DNA of 64,000 nt, taken from contig MNCI01022113.1 of assembly GCA_015680685.1 (NCBI GenBank), forward strand, positions 316,945-380,944, read 5' to 3'. Under the pieces are notes generated by a model. It did not search any database and had not been told where the DNA came from. It worked only from the letters and a program-made list of their open reading frames with translations. How positions within the stretch are numbered: the stretch's first letter is position 1; each line of letters opens with the position of its first letter. The DNA is from Gnetum montanum (Eukaryota; Streptophyta; Gnetopsida; Gnetales; Gnetaceae). Positions 1 to 11,879 of this stretch are shown here, piece by piece. Made by a program: the position numbers and the translations under genes.

Positions 1-224
1 ATTATAAAAGTTGAAGGGTCAAATGTTACAGAAGTTAAAGGGTCGACCGTTATAGAATTTTCTTCATATTAGGATTTAGTTGTTGTTTTTCATTGATGTA
101 TTTGCCTATTTAAAGGCCATTATCAGTTGAATAAAAATGAGAAATTTAGTTGCCTCTATTTGCCCCTATTTTGTTCTTTTTTTTTTATTTGAGGCTAGTA
201 GTGCATAGCCTCAAAGGCTAATAG
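1..224 (+). repeat. Copia-LTR-like fragment at the window edge
   Basis: No gene is visible. The segment contains CCTATTTAAAGGCC (TATA-like) followed closely by GTTGAATAAAAATGAG. That arrangement is common at the U3/R junction of plant Ty1/Copia LTRs. The left end lies outside the window and no partner LTR or target duplication can be seen. The call rests on text resemblance only. It could also be an ordinary AT-rich promoter-like stretch. Confidence 0.3.
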
Positions 225-390
225 AAATTGGGTTGCTATCAAATATAAAGGTGAAATGAAAGGTGAATTGAAAGTGAGTAAGTAATAGTTTATCCATATT
301 ACTTGTTATTTCCAAAAGTCACTAACGCTAGATGTCTTACGATAGCATTTTTTACATGTATTAAAAATTTATGGGATGCATCTTCTAAAT
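225..390 (+). repeat. Left piece of segment A, paralogous to 44333-44372 and 45895-46027
   Basis: Positions 232-260 (GGGTTGCTATCAAATATAAA) match 44336 onward (GGGTCGCCGTCAAATACAAA). Positions ~270-388 match 45905-46027, sharing TTATTTCCAAAAGTCACT and AATTTATGGGATGCAT. The copy here has TpG/CpA where the other has CpG, so this copy has decayed further. Relative to this copy, the other holds about 1.5 kb of extra sequence between the two matches. Confidence 0.6.
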
Positions 391-960
391 AGAATAAAAT
401 AAAGAAATGATTTTTTTTTTACATAATGCATTGATTCTATTTCTAATTATAGGAGCATTTTGGCCAAAATATTTGTATGAAGAAGTTATGACCACATGTT
501 CATTTTCTATGGTAAATTTATGCATCACTACATGTGTCACAAATAATGATTTTAGTTTTTTGAACATTAACTTTGATTTTAGAATGCTACAAAAATTATC
601 AAGAATATTAAGCATTTGCTACCATCATTCTATTGAATTTGAAATTAAGACAACATCATCAATATAAAGTAGAAGTTTAATAGGACTATATTTAATTATA
701 ATTGCCAACTGAGTTGGTATTTTATGCATCTACTCTTCAAGTTCATCAATAAAAAGCCCAAAGAAAGTAGGAGAAAGAGAACATTCTTTTTTAACACCAA
801 TAAAATTATCAAATAAAATTTCTTCTTGCCCATTTGAAAACTAAATACATATCTCTTTATAAAGTTATTAGATGACAAATAATAGTGAGGTGGTAACTTC
901 TAAAATTTTAAAGCACTTTGATAACTTATTTCAAATGATAGAATCATAGACTTTAGAAAA
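385..960 (-). pseudogene. LINE (non-LTR) reverse transcriptase remnant, copy A
   Basis: Read on the reverse strand, the segment gives three reverse-transcriptase landmarks in the right order. KVYDSI (about 938-955) corresponds to the KAYD block. GVKKECSLSPTFFGLFIDEL (about 738-799) is the SPxLF block before the catalytic palm. LLLYIDDVVLISNS (about 640-675) is the YxDD active-site block, with I for the usual A. A tail resembling LxILDxFC...KTKSLF then follows. This order and spacing are typical of plant LINE RTs. Stops and frameshifts interrupt it, so it is dead. Neither the endonuclease domain nor the 3' end could be defined. The same fragment recurs at 47790-48350, so it was duplicated as part of a larger segment. 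Confidence 0.75.
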
Positions 961-3019
961 ATATATAAAGTAAATAAATATTTTAAAGTGATGAGATAAT
1001 CTACAGCGAAATCCTACCACCTAAATTCTTATTGTTTCATGTATTTAATTATTTTTAGCCCACATTCCAATGATGGATTCCAAAGTGGTGCTAAAATTTT
1101 TGGCAAAAATATTGCTAATTCTAATTAGTCTAACATTAAAGGGCATAATTTCTTTATTAATGCACTATTCATTTTCTAGTCCAACTTACACAACCAAATT
1201 TAACTTCTTCTAGACAACAGTCCATACTAATGGCCCTTCTCATTTAAGCATTTATTCATATAAGTTATCTATATAAGTAGCTTTTTGTGATGCTAGTCTT
1301 TCTGCCTCTTGCATTTTGTTATCAAAAGAAATACACATTAGATTATCTTGAAACTCTTTCATTTTATCATTATTATGAAATAAAGCTTGATAAAAATTTT
1401 CAATATCTTTAAGAGAGAAAACAGAATATGTTCTTCTGTTGATTAGAATTAATGTTAAGAACGTTTGAGATCCTTATTTATCATTTATAATAAATTAGTT
1501 TATCTTTGTCAACCAAATGACCTCTTCTTAGTTTGAATTAGATTTTTATATGATTTGATAGTCTTTGATGACATATGATTCTTCAATAAAATTCTAGATA
1601 TCTTACATTTTTGATCAAATCATTGTTAATATTTTATATTTTGACCTTTGAAAATATTAACGATATCTATAATTAGAGATTTTGTAAGACTTGGGTTCCA
1701 ATTGTTCTAAATTTCATTTTAAAAATCTTTCTTCCATTCTATAGTTATTTTGAAGTGATTTTGGCTCATGGAATATATGCTATGTATCTGTCAATAAAAT
1801 GTAGTATAAAAATTAATAACAAGATTCAATTATTTCTTCACATATTTCAAGACATTTGATGCTGCCAATATTCTCTAGGCTAGAAACAAGAAATTAATAT
1901 TGAAGTTGTGGTCTTTCAAAAGTGAGTCTTACAATAGACATGACAAACGTACTCAAACCTTAGCTTGTCTATTATTAAGCCCATTTACATGCTATTCTTT
2001 ACAATCATATATTTGATGTAAAGCTAGTCGTATTCGCTTTAAAATTGTTTCTAAAGTAAATCTAAGAAAGGACATTGACAAGATACATATTTATTATCTT
2101 TGGTCCATATAAGTACAAAGTAGAGTTATTATCCTTTATTCTCTTTTGTTAGTATACTTTTCATAATTGCTTTACCTATAAACAATTTCATTTATGGGAA
2201 AGATAAAATAACCATGTAACTGCCTCTCTTATTTTAATTAATAGTTGGCCATTTGATTTTACTTCCAAATATTATACAAAGTCAACGTGTTGAACTAATG
2301 CTTAATAATTTGAAAACCTTTTTTTATGGTTGAGGGACTTATAATCACAAAAGCATTTAAAAATTATATCCTTCTTTAGCATATTTCATCCTCATTACAT
2401 AGATTCATGGCTTGGTATTCATACAAATATGCAATGCAGTCTTATCCAAAAGCACTACATTAATATACTTAATATGTTGTAGAACAAAACATGAGGCTAG
2501 GTGGTAACCCCTAAGTTGGAGGTTAACCATTTTCAACATAGTATAATGTCTTAAAGCCAACCCCAAAAACTAACTTGTGGTGAACAAGAAATTATGAAAT
2601 ACTTGTTAAAAATTACAGAGCTTCAAATTTCAAATTCTTTCATAAACATTTGTAGAAGATACAACATTCTATTCATAGGCTGCTTATGATTTAAGAAAAA
2701 TAAGACATGAGAAGAAATTCAATGAACCTGAAAAACATCATAAATGTTGCAAAAGACAAGGGAAGTAAGGGTGGCTGACCAGTTGACTACGGCTGTTAGA
2801 TTTTCTGCAAAGGAACAACTTGAAAGTGAAAGACTTGTATGTTTTATTGGTAAAAAATATGAAAAAAAAAACAGAGAGACTTTGAGCATGCATACCGAGA
2901 GATGATGTCATTGTTGGTGCAAACCTGAATCTTTCTATAGTTGTAGTGGAAAATGGAGTAATATGTTAGGCGCTTTAAGGTTTGTTACAAGTTAATTCTG
3001 CAAGTTTGAATTTTCAGTT

Positions 3020-3430
3020 TAAATGCAACGTTGTTTAAACACACCGTTGTTACCGCTTCCATATGAAACATCATTTTTATCATCAAGGTATTGTTACCAC
3101 CTTAACGTGAAAAATTATGTTTCGACATTATTACTACTTCAAGGTGGAACATCATTTACACTTTCAACGCAACGCAATGTTGTTTCTATTTTCAACGTTA
3201 TTTCTAATTTCAACGTGTAATATCATTTTTAATTTTAACATGTGATGTTAACAATTCAATCTATAACGTCATTTTTACTCTTAACGCAACATACACCGTC
3301 ATCTATACTTTCAATGTGAAATATTGTTTATGCTGTTAACATGCAACACACAACATTGTTTCTACTTTCAACATGCAACATCATTTCTATTTTCAACCTG
3401 CAATGTTGTTTCCAATTTCAATTTGTTATT
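3020..3430 (+). repeat. Degenerate 20-25 bp micro-repeat array, block 1
   Basis: A loose repetition of phrases such as AACATCATTT, CTACTTTCAACGTGCAAC and GTTGTTACCACTTTAACGTG, recurring about every 20-25 bases with much drift. CpG is still present in some copies (CAACGT) and decayed to CAATGT or CAACAT in others. Related blocks lie at 4390-4740, 14880-16640 and 50590-51025. It is not coding: the forward open frame at 3023-3220 is only the repeat read through. Confidence 0.7.
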
Positions 3431-4389
3431 AGGTTTTCATTTTAACTGAGTACTTCTGCAATTCATAAAGTTTGTTAAAGTCTAATTTAATTTTTATGTA
3501 GACTATAAAGTCGTGTAGCTTCTCAAGTCCTATGTATAACAGCTTTTAAGTTAATTACTTAAGGTAGCCAATGAAGTGTCGTAGTTTTTAAATTAAATAC
3601 TATGTAGCTGATAATGTCTCTTTAGTAGTAGTAAATGTGACGTTGTTTCCATTTGAATGTGGAACATTATTACTAGTTCAAAATTTTTTATGTTAAAATA
3701 TATTTAAGTGTGTGTGATGTTGTTTCCAATTTGAATGTGGAACATTGTTACTAGTTCAAAATTGTTTATGTTAAAATATATTTAACCATGTGAATTGAAG
3801 ATGTTTAAGGGCATGGCTTTCATTTCTCAAAGATGCTTAAGTGTGCAACTTTTATTTTTGATTAATGTTTCAATTAATACGCAAATATAGAGAAAAGCAG
3901 ATGTGAAAGTAGGATATGAGTTTTGTTTTTCTTTCTTTTATTGACAAGAGTCAATTTGTCATATGAGGTTGAATATGCATTTTTTCCCATACAATTTGTA
4001 ATATGAGATTAAATATATATTTCTTCTTGCACAATAAGAATCGGTTACAAAGGTAAAAAAGATAATACATGAAAAGAAATTTGATGAAACTAACAAGATC
4101 ATAAATGCTCCAAAAGACAAAGAAGGTAAGAATGGTTGATCAACTACCTTTGGTGAAGGAATAACTTGTATGTACCAAAATTGTATGTATTATTGCTAAA
4201 AATATGAAAAGGATGAATAAGAATTTAAGTATGCATATCAAGCCACAATGTCATTGTTGGTGCAAATCTGAATCTTGCTATAAATATAGTGCAAAATGCT
4301 TTTGATGTTTTGAGTGATATCTTAAGTGTTTTGCACTTGGTTATAGGTTTGATTTCGTAGAGAAGTTTTCATTTTTTGAATTTTTAACT

Positions 4390-4735
4390 TTAACCAAATG
4401 TTATTACCACTTTAACATGAAAGGTAATTTCTACTTTCAATATGTTATCACTACTGTAATGTGGAACATCATTTTCACTTTCAATATATGATGGTATTAC
4501 CATGAAACATTATTTTCACTTTCAACATGTGACATCATTTCTACTTTCAATGTGTGAGAACATGTGACATCATTTATTCTTTTAACACGTGATGTTGTTA
4601 CAACTTCAGCATATAACGTCATTTACACTTTTGATGAGCAACATTGTTACTAGTGTTACTACTTTAACATGGAATATCATTTCTACTTTCAACATGCAAC
4701 ATCATCATGAAACGTACTACACCATGTGATGTATT
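4390..4735 (+). repeat. Degenerate micro-repeat array, block 2
   Basis: The same vocabulary as block 1 (TTTCTACTTTCAACATGC, ATGTGACATCATT). It ends in TACACCATGTGATGTATTA, the unit that dominates 15700-16640. Gypsy-1 inserted at its right edge; the array resumes after 14744. Confidence 0.7.
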
Positions 4736-4740
4736 ACTAG

Positions 4741-5540
4741 TGACGAAATGTGTTTTTTATCTGCCATGATGTTGGGTATCCAATGTTAGGGCTACAACAT
4801 TGAGGGGTATACACTAGCCTATAAATATAGTGCTTGGGCTCCCAATTTGGAGTAAGTTTTTGGTCATTTTTTAGTCAAAGTAGCAAAGCTCTTTCAATTT
4901 ATTTTCTCCAAAGTTAGAGTATTTTCTAAGTGCCCACAGAAGGAGTCTAAGTGTTTACGGTTCTTTGTTCAAGCACTAATGTACCTGAGCGCAGCACTGT
5001 GATAGGAATAAAAACGAACTTTTTTGACAATCCTTACACCACTGAGAATAGATTAATATTTATTTTAATGCACTTTACTTTTATGCTCTTTACTTTAATG
5101 CATTTCAATTGAGCAATTACTTTTCAATAGTTAATGAACACAAGCACAACCACTTCAAGCATACATATAGTACTTGGTAACCTAGCAACGCTTAACATTT
5201 GTTCAAGATGTGTTTAGGAAAGTGGGGTAGTTACTTGTGTTAGGCTAGATAGACAGTAAACGAATTAGATCTTAAATTAATTTACCTTTGACTCTTGTTG
5301 TAGGCGATCAAACTTATAAAATATAAACTAAGAAAAATCATGTACCTCAATTACACTTAAACCATACCTTTAAGCCTCACAAGTGTAGTTGAGAAGACAA
5401 TGAATGTTCTCAATGCCCATTTCACTTTTTAGAGAAAACTAGTGTACTAGAGAACTATAGGTCCATGGAATTCGATCAGATCGCACATAAACACCTTACT
5501 GATTCATATGATTGGGCATAGGGGTACCTCGCTGCTCATA
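4741..5540 (+). repeat. Gypsy-1 5' LTR (800 bp)
   Basis: Begins TGACGAAATG and aligns with the 3' LTR beginning at 13877 (TGATGAAACA). It ends CTGCTCATA, a decayed form of the CACTCATCA at the end of the 3' LTR. A TATA-like CCTATAAATATAG lies at about 4819. It is 68 bp shorter than its partner, partly because it has fewer copies of a ~32 bp U3 micro-repeat. The terminal CA has mutated to TA. Confidence 0.9.
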
Positions 5541-5542
5541 AT

Positions 5543-5557
5543 TGGTGCCATTGCTCA
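5543..5557 (+). promoter_or_regulatory. Gypsy-1 primer-binding site, tRNA-Asp type
   Basis: TGGTGCCATTGCTCA lies two bases inside the 5' LTR. It differs from the plant Asp-tRNA PBS (TGGCGCCGTTGCCGGGGA) mainly by C-to-T or G-to-A changes at CpG sites. It would have primed minus-strand synthesis. Confidence 0.8.
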
Positions 5558-5699
5558 AGACCTTTTGGTTGTTTTGTGTGCTATTTAGGATTTAGTGAAA
5601 ATTATTTAAATCATTAGAATAAACCTTAGAGTCACATCACATCTTAAGACTACTATAACAAAATTTTAAAGCACACTGTTTTTTCTCATCTAATCGAAA

Positions 5700-8010
5700 A
5701 TGTCTTCTTCTCACAAGAGTACTTCTTCGCCCAAGTCTGATGGAGTTTATCTGCAATGCCTTAGCAATATCAAATGACATATGCTCATCTTGATGAGTAT
5801 ATACCCAACTTCACCCTCATCCTACATCAGGATGAACAACTATGATGGCATGACATGGGGGGTAACATTGTGTTGCCACCTGATCAATCTGTTCTTCCAA
5901 TGCTTTACTAAGCACTTATCCATCTGGGTCTTTACGAACATCATGTTGAGTATATTGTGTAAGATAGTGATTCTAGGGATTATCGTCCCATAGAGGCACA
6001 ATGTCTCTAGGATCACCAGTTAGAGCAATGTCATGAATTCGCGAAGGGAATAGGATTTAATGATTCTCCATTTTTGCTATACCAAAATGATGGTGGAGAA
6101 TCATATTCCTGGGGTTTTCCATTCAGTGAAATTCCTTTTTTTAACTTTGATGGTGGAGGTCAAAACTAGAACTTGCAGTCCACAATTCACAATCTTGGTT
6201 CTGGTAAGAATGGATCCAACAACAAAGAAGGATCCAAAGAGGTAAGTAAAGATAAGGATGCCAACAAGAAACAAGATCATGATCATGGTCACGATCATCA
6301 AAGAGGTGGTAGCAAACATCATGATGATGCTGGTTCTCCTTCTTCTTCCCCTTTCTCATCATCATCATCTTCTACTTCTAGCTTTGATCACAACCATAGG
6401 AGACAATATCGTGATGGAGGTGACCAAAATAACCGATGAAACCAAAATGACTGAAATGATCAAAATGATCAATGAGAAAGGCATGAACAAGGGCATAAAA
6501 ATTCAAGAGAAGCACATCACCATGAACGAAGGGGTAGTAGAGGGCATTTTTAGGCACCATTATCAACGCCTCAATGAGTATTTGCTTACTATCTGAAGTA
6601 TGCTTAATATCGTAGAGGTAGTACGAATTCCAACAAGGCATTTGAAGGATAGTCAGATTAAAAGGCTAGACATGAACAATATTCCTTGATTTGAAGGGGG
6701 ATATAACTCTGATCCGTGGAACCATCTCCAAGCTTTTCAAGATGCATGTGCCTTGCAGAACATAGAGAATAAGTGGTAGAAACTTAAGTTGTTCCCAAGG
6801 ACACTCATCAAAGAGGCAGAGAATTGGTACCGGTCCTTAGAGTTCCAATTTATTAGACGATGGTGACCATGCTTGAGTTGTTTAATTATAAACATCAAAC
6901 ATACTCTAGAGTGTCCAACTTGAGAAGGTAGATCCAAGGATGGAAATAAGGAACACACGAACCCTTGGATGCTGCCATCGGTCGATACTATTCCTTGATG
7001 CACAAATTTCCTTGCCATGGTTATTCTCAACTAGATCAACTTCACAGCATTGTAGATGGGCTTCGATCAGAACAAGGAGAACCCTTGGTGTCTATCCTTA
7101 GGGATGATTGTCAAAATTAAGTGCCCATTAGATACAAAGATTAATTGAGTAGGTAGCCAAAGAGGAGGGAAAATTAAGAAAAAGAGAAAGTACAGAAGAC
7201 TATAACTGCGATCCTTCCATTTGCAAGAGGGAGGTTCGATTCTTTGATAGTGAGGAAAATTTGCATCTAATGAGGTGGTAATAGGAAAACCTTGCCACTC
7301 CAAAAAATTTAATCTAAAATTACAACCAAGGTTGATCAGTTATGGGACTCCATGAATATCATATTTCAAGCTATCTTAAAAATTGCTAAAGAGTCTAAAG
7401 AACAAGGTAGTGATCATGAATGCAAGAGGCGTAAAGAAGTTGAACATGCCTATCACAAAGGTAAGGGCAAGATTGATGTAATAGAAGAGGTTGCAAAAAA
7501 ATAATTAGATGATGATGATGGATGTGACATTTTCCAATATGTACATCCTAAGGGATGTTGCCCCATTGTGTCACACTTATAGGAGTTTGGGGTGTATGCT
7601 TTGAATCCATGACTAACACAAAGGCAAACATCCATAAGATTACCTTATCCTCAAGGTAATTTCATGCAGTTCCATCAATGGCAGCAATATTATCCAAGTG
7701 GAGCTCCACCGCAACCATATGAGAAATATTGACAGTGGCAGTAACCATAATCATGGGCACTGGCACCACCAAGGTAGCAATACCTTTATCGATAATCTGA
7801 TCCATATGGTTACTATGTTCAGCAACCATTGTTTCCACATGACTCTAGTCATGTTTTTAGTTTCCAACCTTACTACCACCCTTCTAATTATTATTGAACA
7901 CATTCTTCACATGAAAGAAGAATACCACCTCTTACCCTTATCCCTCTCCTATCCCTGCACATGCTCCTCCTCCACTAGCACAACTACCACCTACTCCACC
8001 TATGTAGGAT
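5700..8010 (+). pseudogene. Gypsy-1 gag remnant
   Basis: Structural protein of the virus-like particle. A probable start is ATG at 5700 (MSSSHKS...), matching MSHSYK in Gypsy-2 and MSLSQN in Gypsy-3. The N-terminal part includes NFTLILHQDEQL (about 5810). A His/Asp/Ser-rich stretch follows at 6250-6440. The retrotransposon-gag core is near 6690-6840 (WNHLQAFQDAC, AENWYRSLEF). A Pro/Gln/Tyr-rich tail lies at 7660-8010. No CCHC zinc knuckle was found. Many internal stops (TAG, TGA) and shifts are present. Open frames on the other strand here are shadows. Confidence 0.8.
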
Positions 8011-8149
8011 GAACTACCAACTCAACCACAACAACACAATGCTACTAGGATCATTAAATTACAACTGGTTAATCAACCAAGTGGTTTAGATACTCGATCA
8101 AAGAAAAGACCTTTTCTAACCATGCAGTCCACCTAAGCCCTCACCTACA

Positions 8150-8736
8150 CTTGTGGTTGACAACTCTGCTCATGCATCTTCTTTTGTACTCAATACCTTC
8201 AAGTTCCCTTTAAACCAAATACTACCTAGGATCCATATTGTTATGCTTACTCATGCCATATCTAATTGGATCCATGCTAGAAACCTTCCTAGGAAACTAG
8301 CTTATCCTGGAAGTCCTTTGTTCTATTTGCAAATTGTTGGGAATGAACCGTACAAAGCCCTTCTCAATTCAGGTTCTAGTGTCAATTTAATTTCTCATGA
8401 GATATACACTACATGGAACCTGCCTCCTCTTAAGAAGAGTAGTATCATATTAGAATTAGTAGACCAATCCATCACTATTCCATTGGGACTAGTGGAAGAC
8501 ATTGTAACCACTATCTATGGTGGCCTTATCCTATTGATTTCCTATTGATCAAAGTGGAGAACTACAAAGGGGATTTTCCAATCATCATCGGAAGGGCATG
8601 GCTTAGCACCATTGATGCACAAATGGGTATCAGAGATATTTCTTTGGAAATATCTAAAGAAAATGCATTTGAAAAGATCAAGAAGAAGAGAGTTCCATGC
8701 ATCACATATAGTGATACAGGGTGCAATTGTGTGTAG
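8150..8736 (+). pseudogene. Gypsy-1 aspartic protease remnant
   Basis: Reads as a pepsin-like retroviral protease in two frames, joined near 8545. The active-site block is LLNSGSSVNLIS (about 8361-8396), where Asn replaces the catalytic Asp of the usual DSGxS. The second conserved block, IIIGRAWLSTIDA (about 8580-8620), corresponds to the usual (I/L)LGRPWL. The protease would cut the gag-pol polyprotein. With Asp lost and a frameshift present, it is inactive. Confidence 0.82.
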
Positions 8737-9229
8737 AAACTTTGGGTCATAAAGCAAGCATCTATCTTTGCATGCAAGCAGTGTACACAAAAAGTTGAAA
8801 TTCAAAGGTGTTTGTATGCAGCAACCACAAAATAGAAGGGCACATAGTGGCTGATAGCTAATTTTAAAAGCAACACACTTTGCATGGAACTAACCGAGAG
8901 CTTGACATGCACATATATTGCAGGCATGGATGAACTAGAATAAGTTTATCACCAACTTTCTAATGATAAAGTTGATGATATTCACTAAGAAGAGTTGGAA
9001 ATTCCTGAAAATTTCAAGCAAGAGCCCCTTGAACTAAAAATGCTAATGGTGAAAATGGAATATGTGTTTTTGAAAACTGGGAAGTTGATCATAATCAATG
9101 CAAATCTTTCTGTAAAGTGAAAAATGATGCTATTAAAGGTAGTTGAACAATGGGTAGAATCTTTTTCTTGGTCATAGCCTAAACTCATAGGGATTAATTC
9201 TAGAATATGCTAGGATCGTATCTACACTA

Positions 9230-9965
9230 GTCTAGCCATGAAATTGAAGCCATAGAGATGATTAAACCCCAAACTGAAGCAAATCATCAAGGAGGAAATC
9301 AAACAACTCCTCAAGGCAAGGTTCATTTGTCCCATTGTAGATAGTGAGTGGCTTAGTCCACTCATGATTATGCAAGATGGCAAGTGGTGGATCTATATCA
9401 ATTTTAGGCTGTTAAATATGGAAACATTTAAAGATCATTTTCCATTGCCATTTGTTGATCAAGTGTTAGACACAATATCTGGGCATTGCTGCTACAGCTT
9501 TCTAGATATTTATAGTGGTTATAACCAAATTTAAATTGCACTAGAAGACCAAGTAAAGACAACATTCATGAGTCCTTGGGAGACTTTTGCATATTGCAAT
9601 ATGCCATTTGGTCTATGCAATTCTCCTACCACATTTCAGTGCCTAGTTCTAAGCATTTTTCAACAACAGATCGGTAATGGTGTGGAAGTCTTCATGGATG
9701 ACTACTCCACTTATGGAGCTACATTTGAGTAAGCCCTAGATTGCCTTGAGTAAGTGATAAAATGATGTGTTGAAACCAACTTGCAGTTCAATTGGCAAAA
9801 AAGTCACCTAATGGTCCAAGAAGGCATTGTATTGGAGCACAGAATATCGCAAGTAGGAATTGAGGTAGACCCTAGAAAAATAAGGATTATCCAAGGAATA
9901 ACCCATCAACCAGAAACTATTAAAGATGTTCGATCATTCCTTGGACATACTAGCTACTACTAGTG
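9230..9965 (+). pseudogene. Gypsy-1 reverse transcriptase remnant
   Basis: Contains the RT blocks in order: FLDIYSGYNQI (about 9500), MPFGLCNSPTTFQ (about 9601-9640), and the active site VFMDDYSTYG (about 9690-9717). The connection-domain block VRSFLGHTSYY ends at 9961. Upstream, KPQTEANHQ-like debris marks the usual start of the RT fold. Stops interrupt it (for example Gln to TAA near 9532). It is related to the Gypsy-2 RT at 24330-24990. Confidence 0.88.
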
Positions 9966-10129
9966 GTTCATAGAGAATTTCTCTAAGATCGCAAAACCGT
10001 TGGTGGAACTAATAAAGAAAGATGCTTCCTTTGTCTAGACCACATAATGTGAAAAAGCATTCCAACAACTAAAAGAGAAACTTGTAGAAACTCCAATCCT
10101 ACAAGCACTTAACTAGTTAAAACCATTTC

Positions 10130-10640
10130 ACATCATGAAGGATGCATCAAATTATTCCTTGGGAGTGGTGTTGATGTAGCTAGATGACAAGAAACATCCA
10201 TACTACATCCACTATGCTAGCCAAAGCATTGTGGGTGCACAATTAAGCATCATCACAACAGAAAAAGAATTGATGGCAATGGTGTTTGCGCTAGAAAATT
10301 TTGGGCATTATGTGCTTAGATATAAGATGTTTATGCACATGGACCATAGTGCCATCTGCTTCTTGATGAATAAGCCAATGGTGAACCCTCGTGTCATACA
10401 GCGGCTAGTGATCTTGCAGGAATTTGATCTTATGATGGTAAATCGAAAGGGTACTAAGAATATGGTTGCTAATCACTTGTCTCGATTGCGATGGAACAAC
10501 AAAGAGGAAGAAGATCCATTATTTGATATGTTTCCTAATGAACTCCTCTTTGTTGAAGCTATAACTAAACATTTGCTTAATGGGCAAAAATGGTATGATG
10601 GCATTCTCACCTATCTTGTCACCCAAGAGATGCCATAGGG
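10130..10640 (+). pseudogene. Gypsy-1 RNase H remnant
   Basis: Shows the Ty3/Gypsy RNase H pattern: MKDASNYSLGVVL (about 10135), then IHYASQS and TEKELMAMVFALENFGHYVL (about 10260-10320), then MDHSAICFLMNKP and NMVANHLSRL (about 10460-10490). The frame is open from 10231 to 10638 but carries stops upstream. RNase H would remove the RNA template during reverse transcription. Its stop at 10636 (CCATAG) corresponds to CCACAA in Gypsy-2, an apparent C-to-T event. Confidence 0.85.
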
Positions 10641-10689
10641 GTTGGACCACCAGAAGAAATAGCAGTTTCTTCACCAGGTAAAACACTTT

Positions 10690-11800
10690 ATGAAGATCAG
10701 AGGACACCTCTACAAGGTGTGCATTGATGGCCTGGTTTGTTGGTGTGTCCCTGATGTCAATCAACTATGCATTCTCCAAAACACTCATGAAGGTCCTTGC
10801 AGAGGCCACTATGCTAGGAGATGCACAGCCATCAAAATCCTGATGGTAGGGTACTATTGGCCAACAATCTTCAAAGATACTCACCATTATGTTTGGTCTT
10901 ATGAATGATGCCAATGAGATGGTGGAATAACTACTTGAATGGAGGAACCTCAATAATGGATTCAACCACTGGAACCCTTCGACATCTAGGGCATTAACTT
11001 CATGGGTCCCATCATGCCCATGTCAAATGAAAAGGTGTACATCATAGTCATAGTTGACTATTGTACGAAATGGGTAGAAGTAGCAGTTGTCATTGACTAT
11101 ACATCTTCTACTACTGTTCAGTTTGTACAACAAAATGTTGTAAATAATTTTGGTGTGCCACGTGCATTAATTTTTGATAATGGAACTCACTTTATAGGCA
11201 CTACTTTTTAGAAGCTCATGCAATGCTTAAGGGTTGAACATAAACTCACAACACCCTAGCACCCCAAGCTAATGGTCAAGCTAAGGTTACCAATAGGAAA
11301 ATCACAAGAATTCTGGCAAAAGCTATTAGCAAATATAGGAAAGACTGAAGCACAAAACTCAACAATGCCCTTTAGACCTATTTCTCAACATGAAAACTTC
11401 CTACAGGCTACTCTCCCTATAAGCTTGTGTATAGAAAATTATCAACACTTCCTATTCAATCTAAGCTCCGTACACTTTCAACTACTTATGATCTTGACTT
11501 TGACTTAAGTCTAGCCAAAAAATAAAAATGAATCTCAACGTACTAGATGAAAATTTATTAGTAGCCCTATCATTTAACAAGTTGCACAAAGCCTATAAAA
11601 AATTGTCATGACCTAAAAATCAAAAAAGTCAAATTTCAACTAGGAGATAAGGTTCTCTACTGGAACCTTAGACATGTACCTCAATGAACTAATTTTCAAA
11701 CATTATGGACCTTACATTATCTACAATACTTTTTCTTTTGGGGCCATGATGATCTACAAGCTTGAGAGCCCAAACAAGAAATAGCTAGTCAACATCTAAC
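10690..11800 (+). pseudogene. Gypsy-1 integrase remnant
   Basis: The zinc-binding H2C2 region is seen as HEGPCRGHY then GYYWPTIFKDTHH (10788-10890). The catalytic core has DYCTKWVEVA (about 11060, first Asp), FDNGTHF (about 11173, second Asp) and NGQAKVTNRK (about 11270). In the last, Lys stands where the catalytic Glu is expected. Athila-like C-terminal phrases follow (GYSPYKLVYRKL, FQLGDKVLYWN at about 11640-11670). It is disabled by the missing Glu and by several stops. Confidence 0.85.
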
Positions 11801-11879
11801 AAATTAAACCTTTCCATGAGCATAAGCCAGATAATACAACAAACACCTCATTGGATGGACAACCAAGCTCCATATTTTA

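Larger units (their letters stand above)
418..4740 (+). repeat. Segment A (large duplicated block; partner is segment B)
   Basis: Positions 418-3424 align by eye, nearly continuously, with 47815-51025. Positions 3425-3885 continue at 59490-59880, and about 3890-3930 at 63950-64000. The block contains the LINE RT remnant, about 1.7 kb of AT-rich sequence without a recognisable gene (960-2700), and micro-repeat arrays. It also has an internal tandem duplication: ~2740-3030 resembles ~4070-4340, sharing GTCATTGTTGGTGCAAA. A reverse-strand continuation of the LINE through 960-1900 is possible but was not shown. Confidence 0.75.

Noticed and set aside
6060-6641. Six overlapping open frames rich in His/Met/Ser
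   Set aside because: Shadows of the low-complexity GAT/CAT/TCA-rich part of Gypsy-1 gag; only the gag frame is supported.
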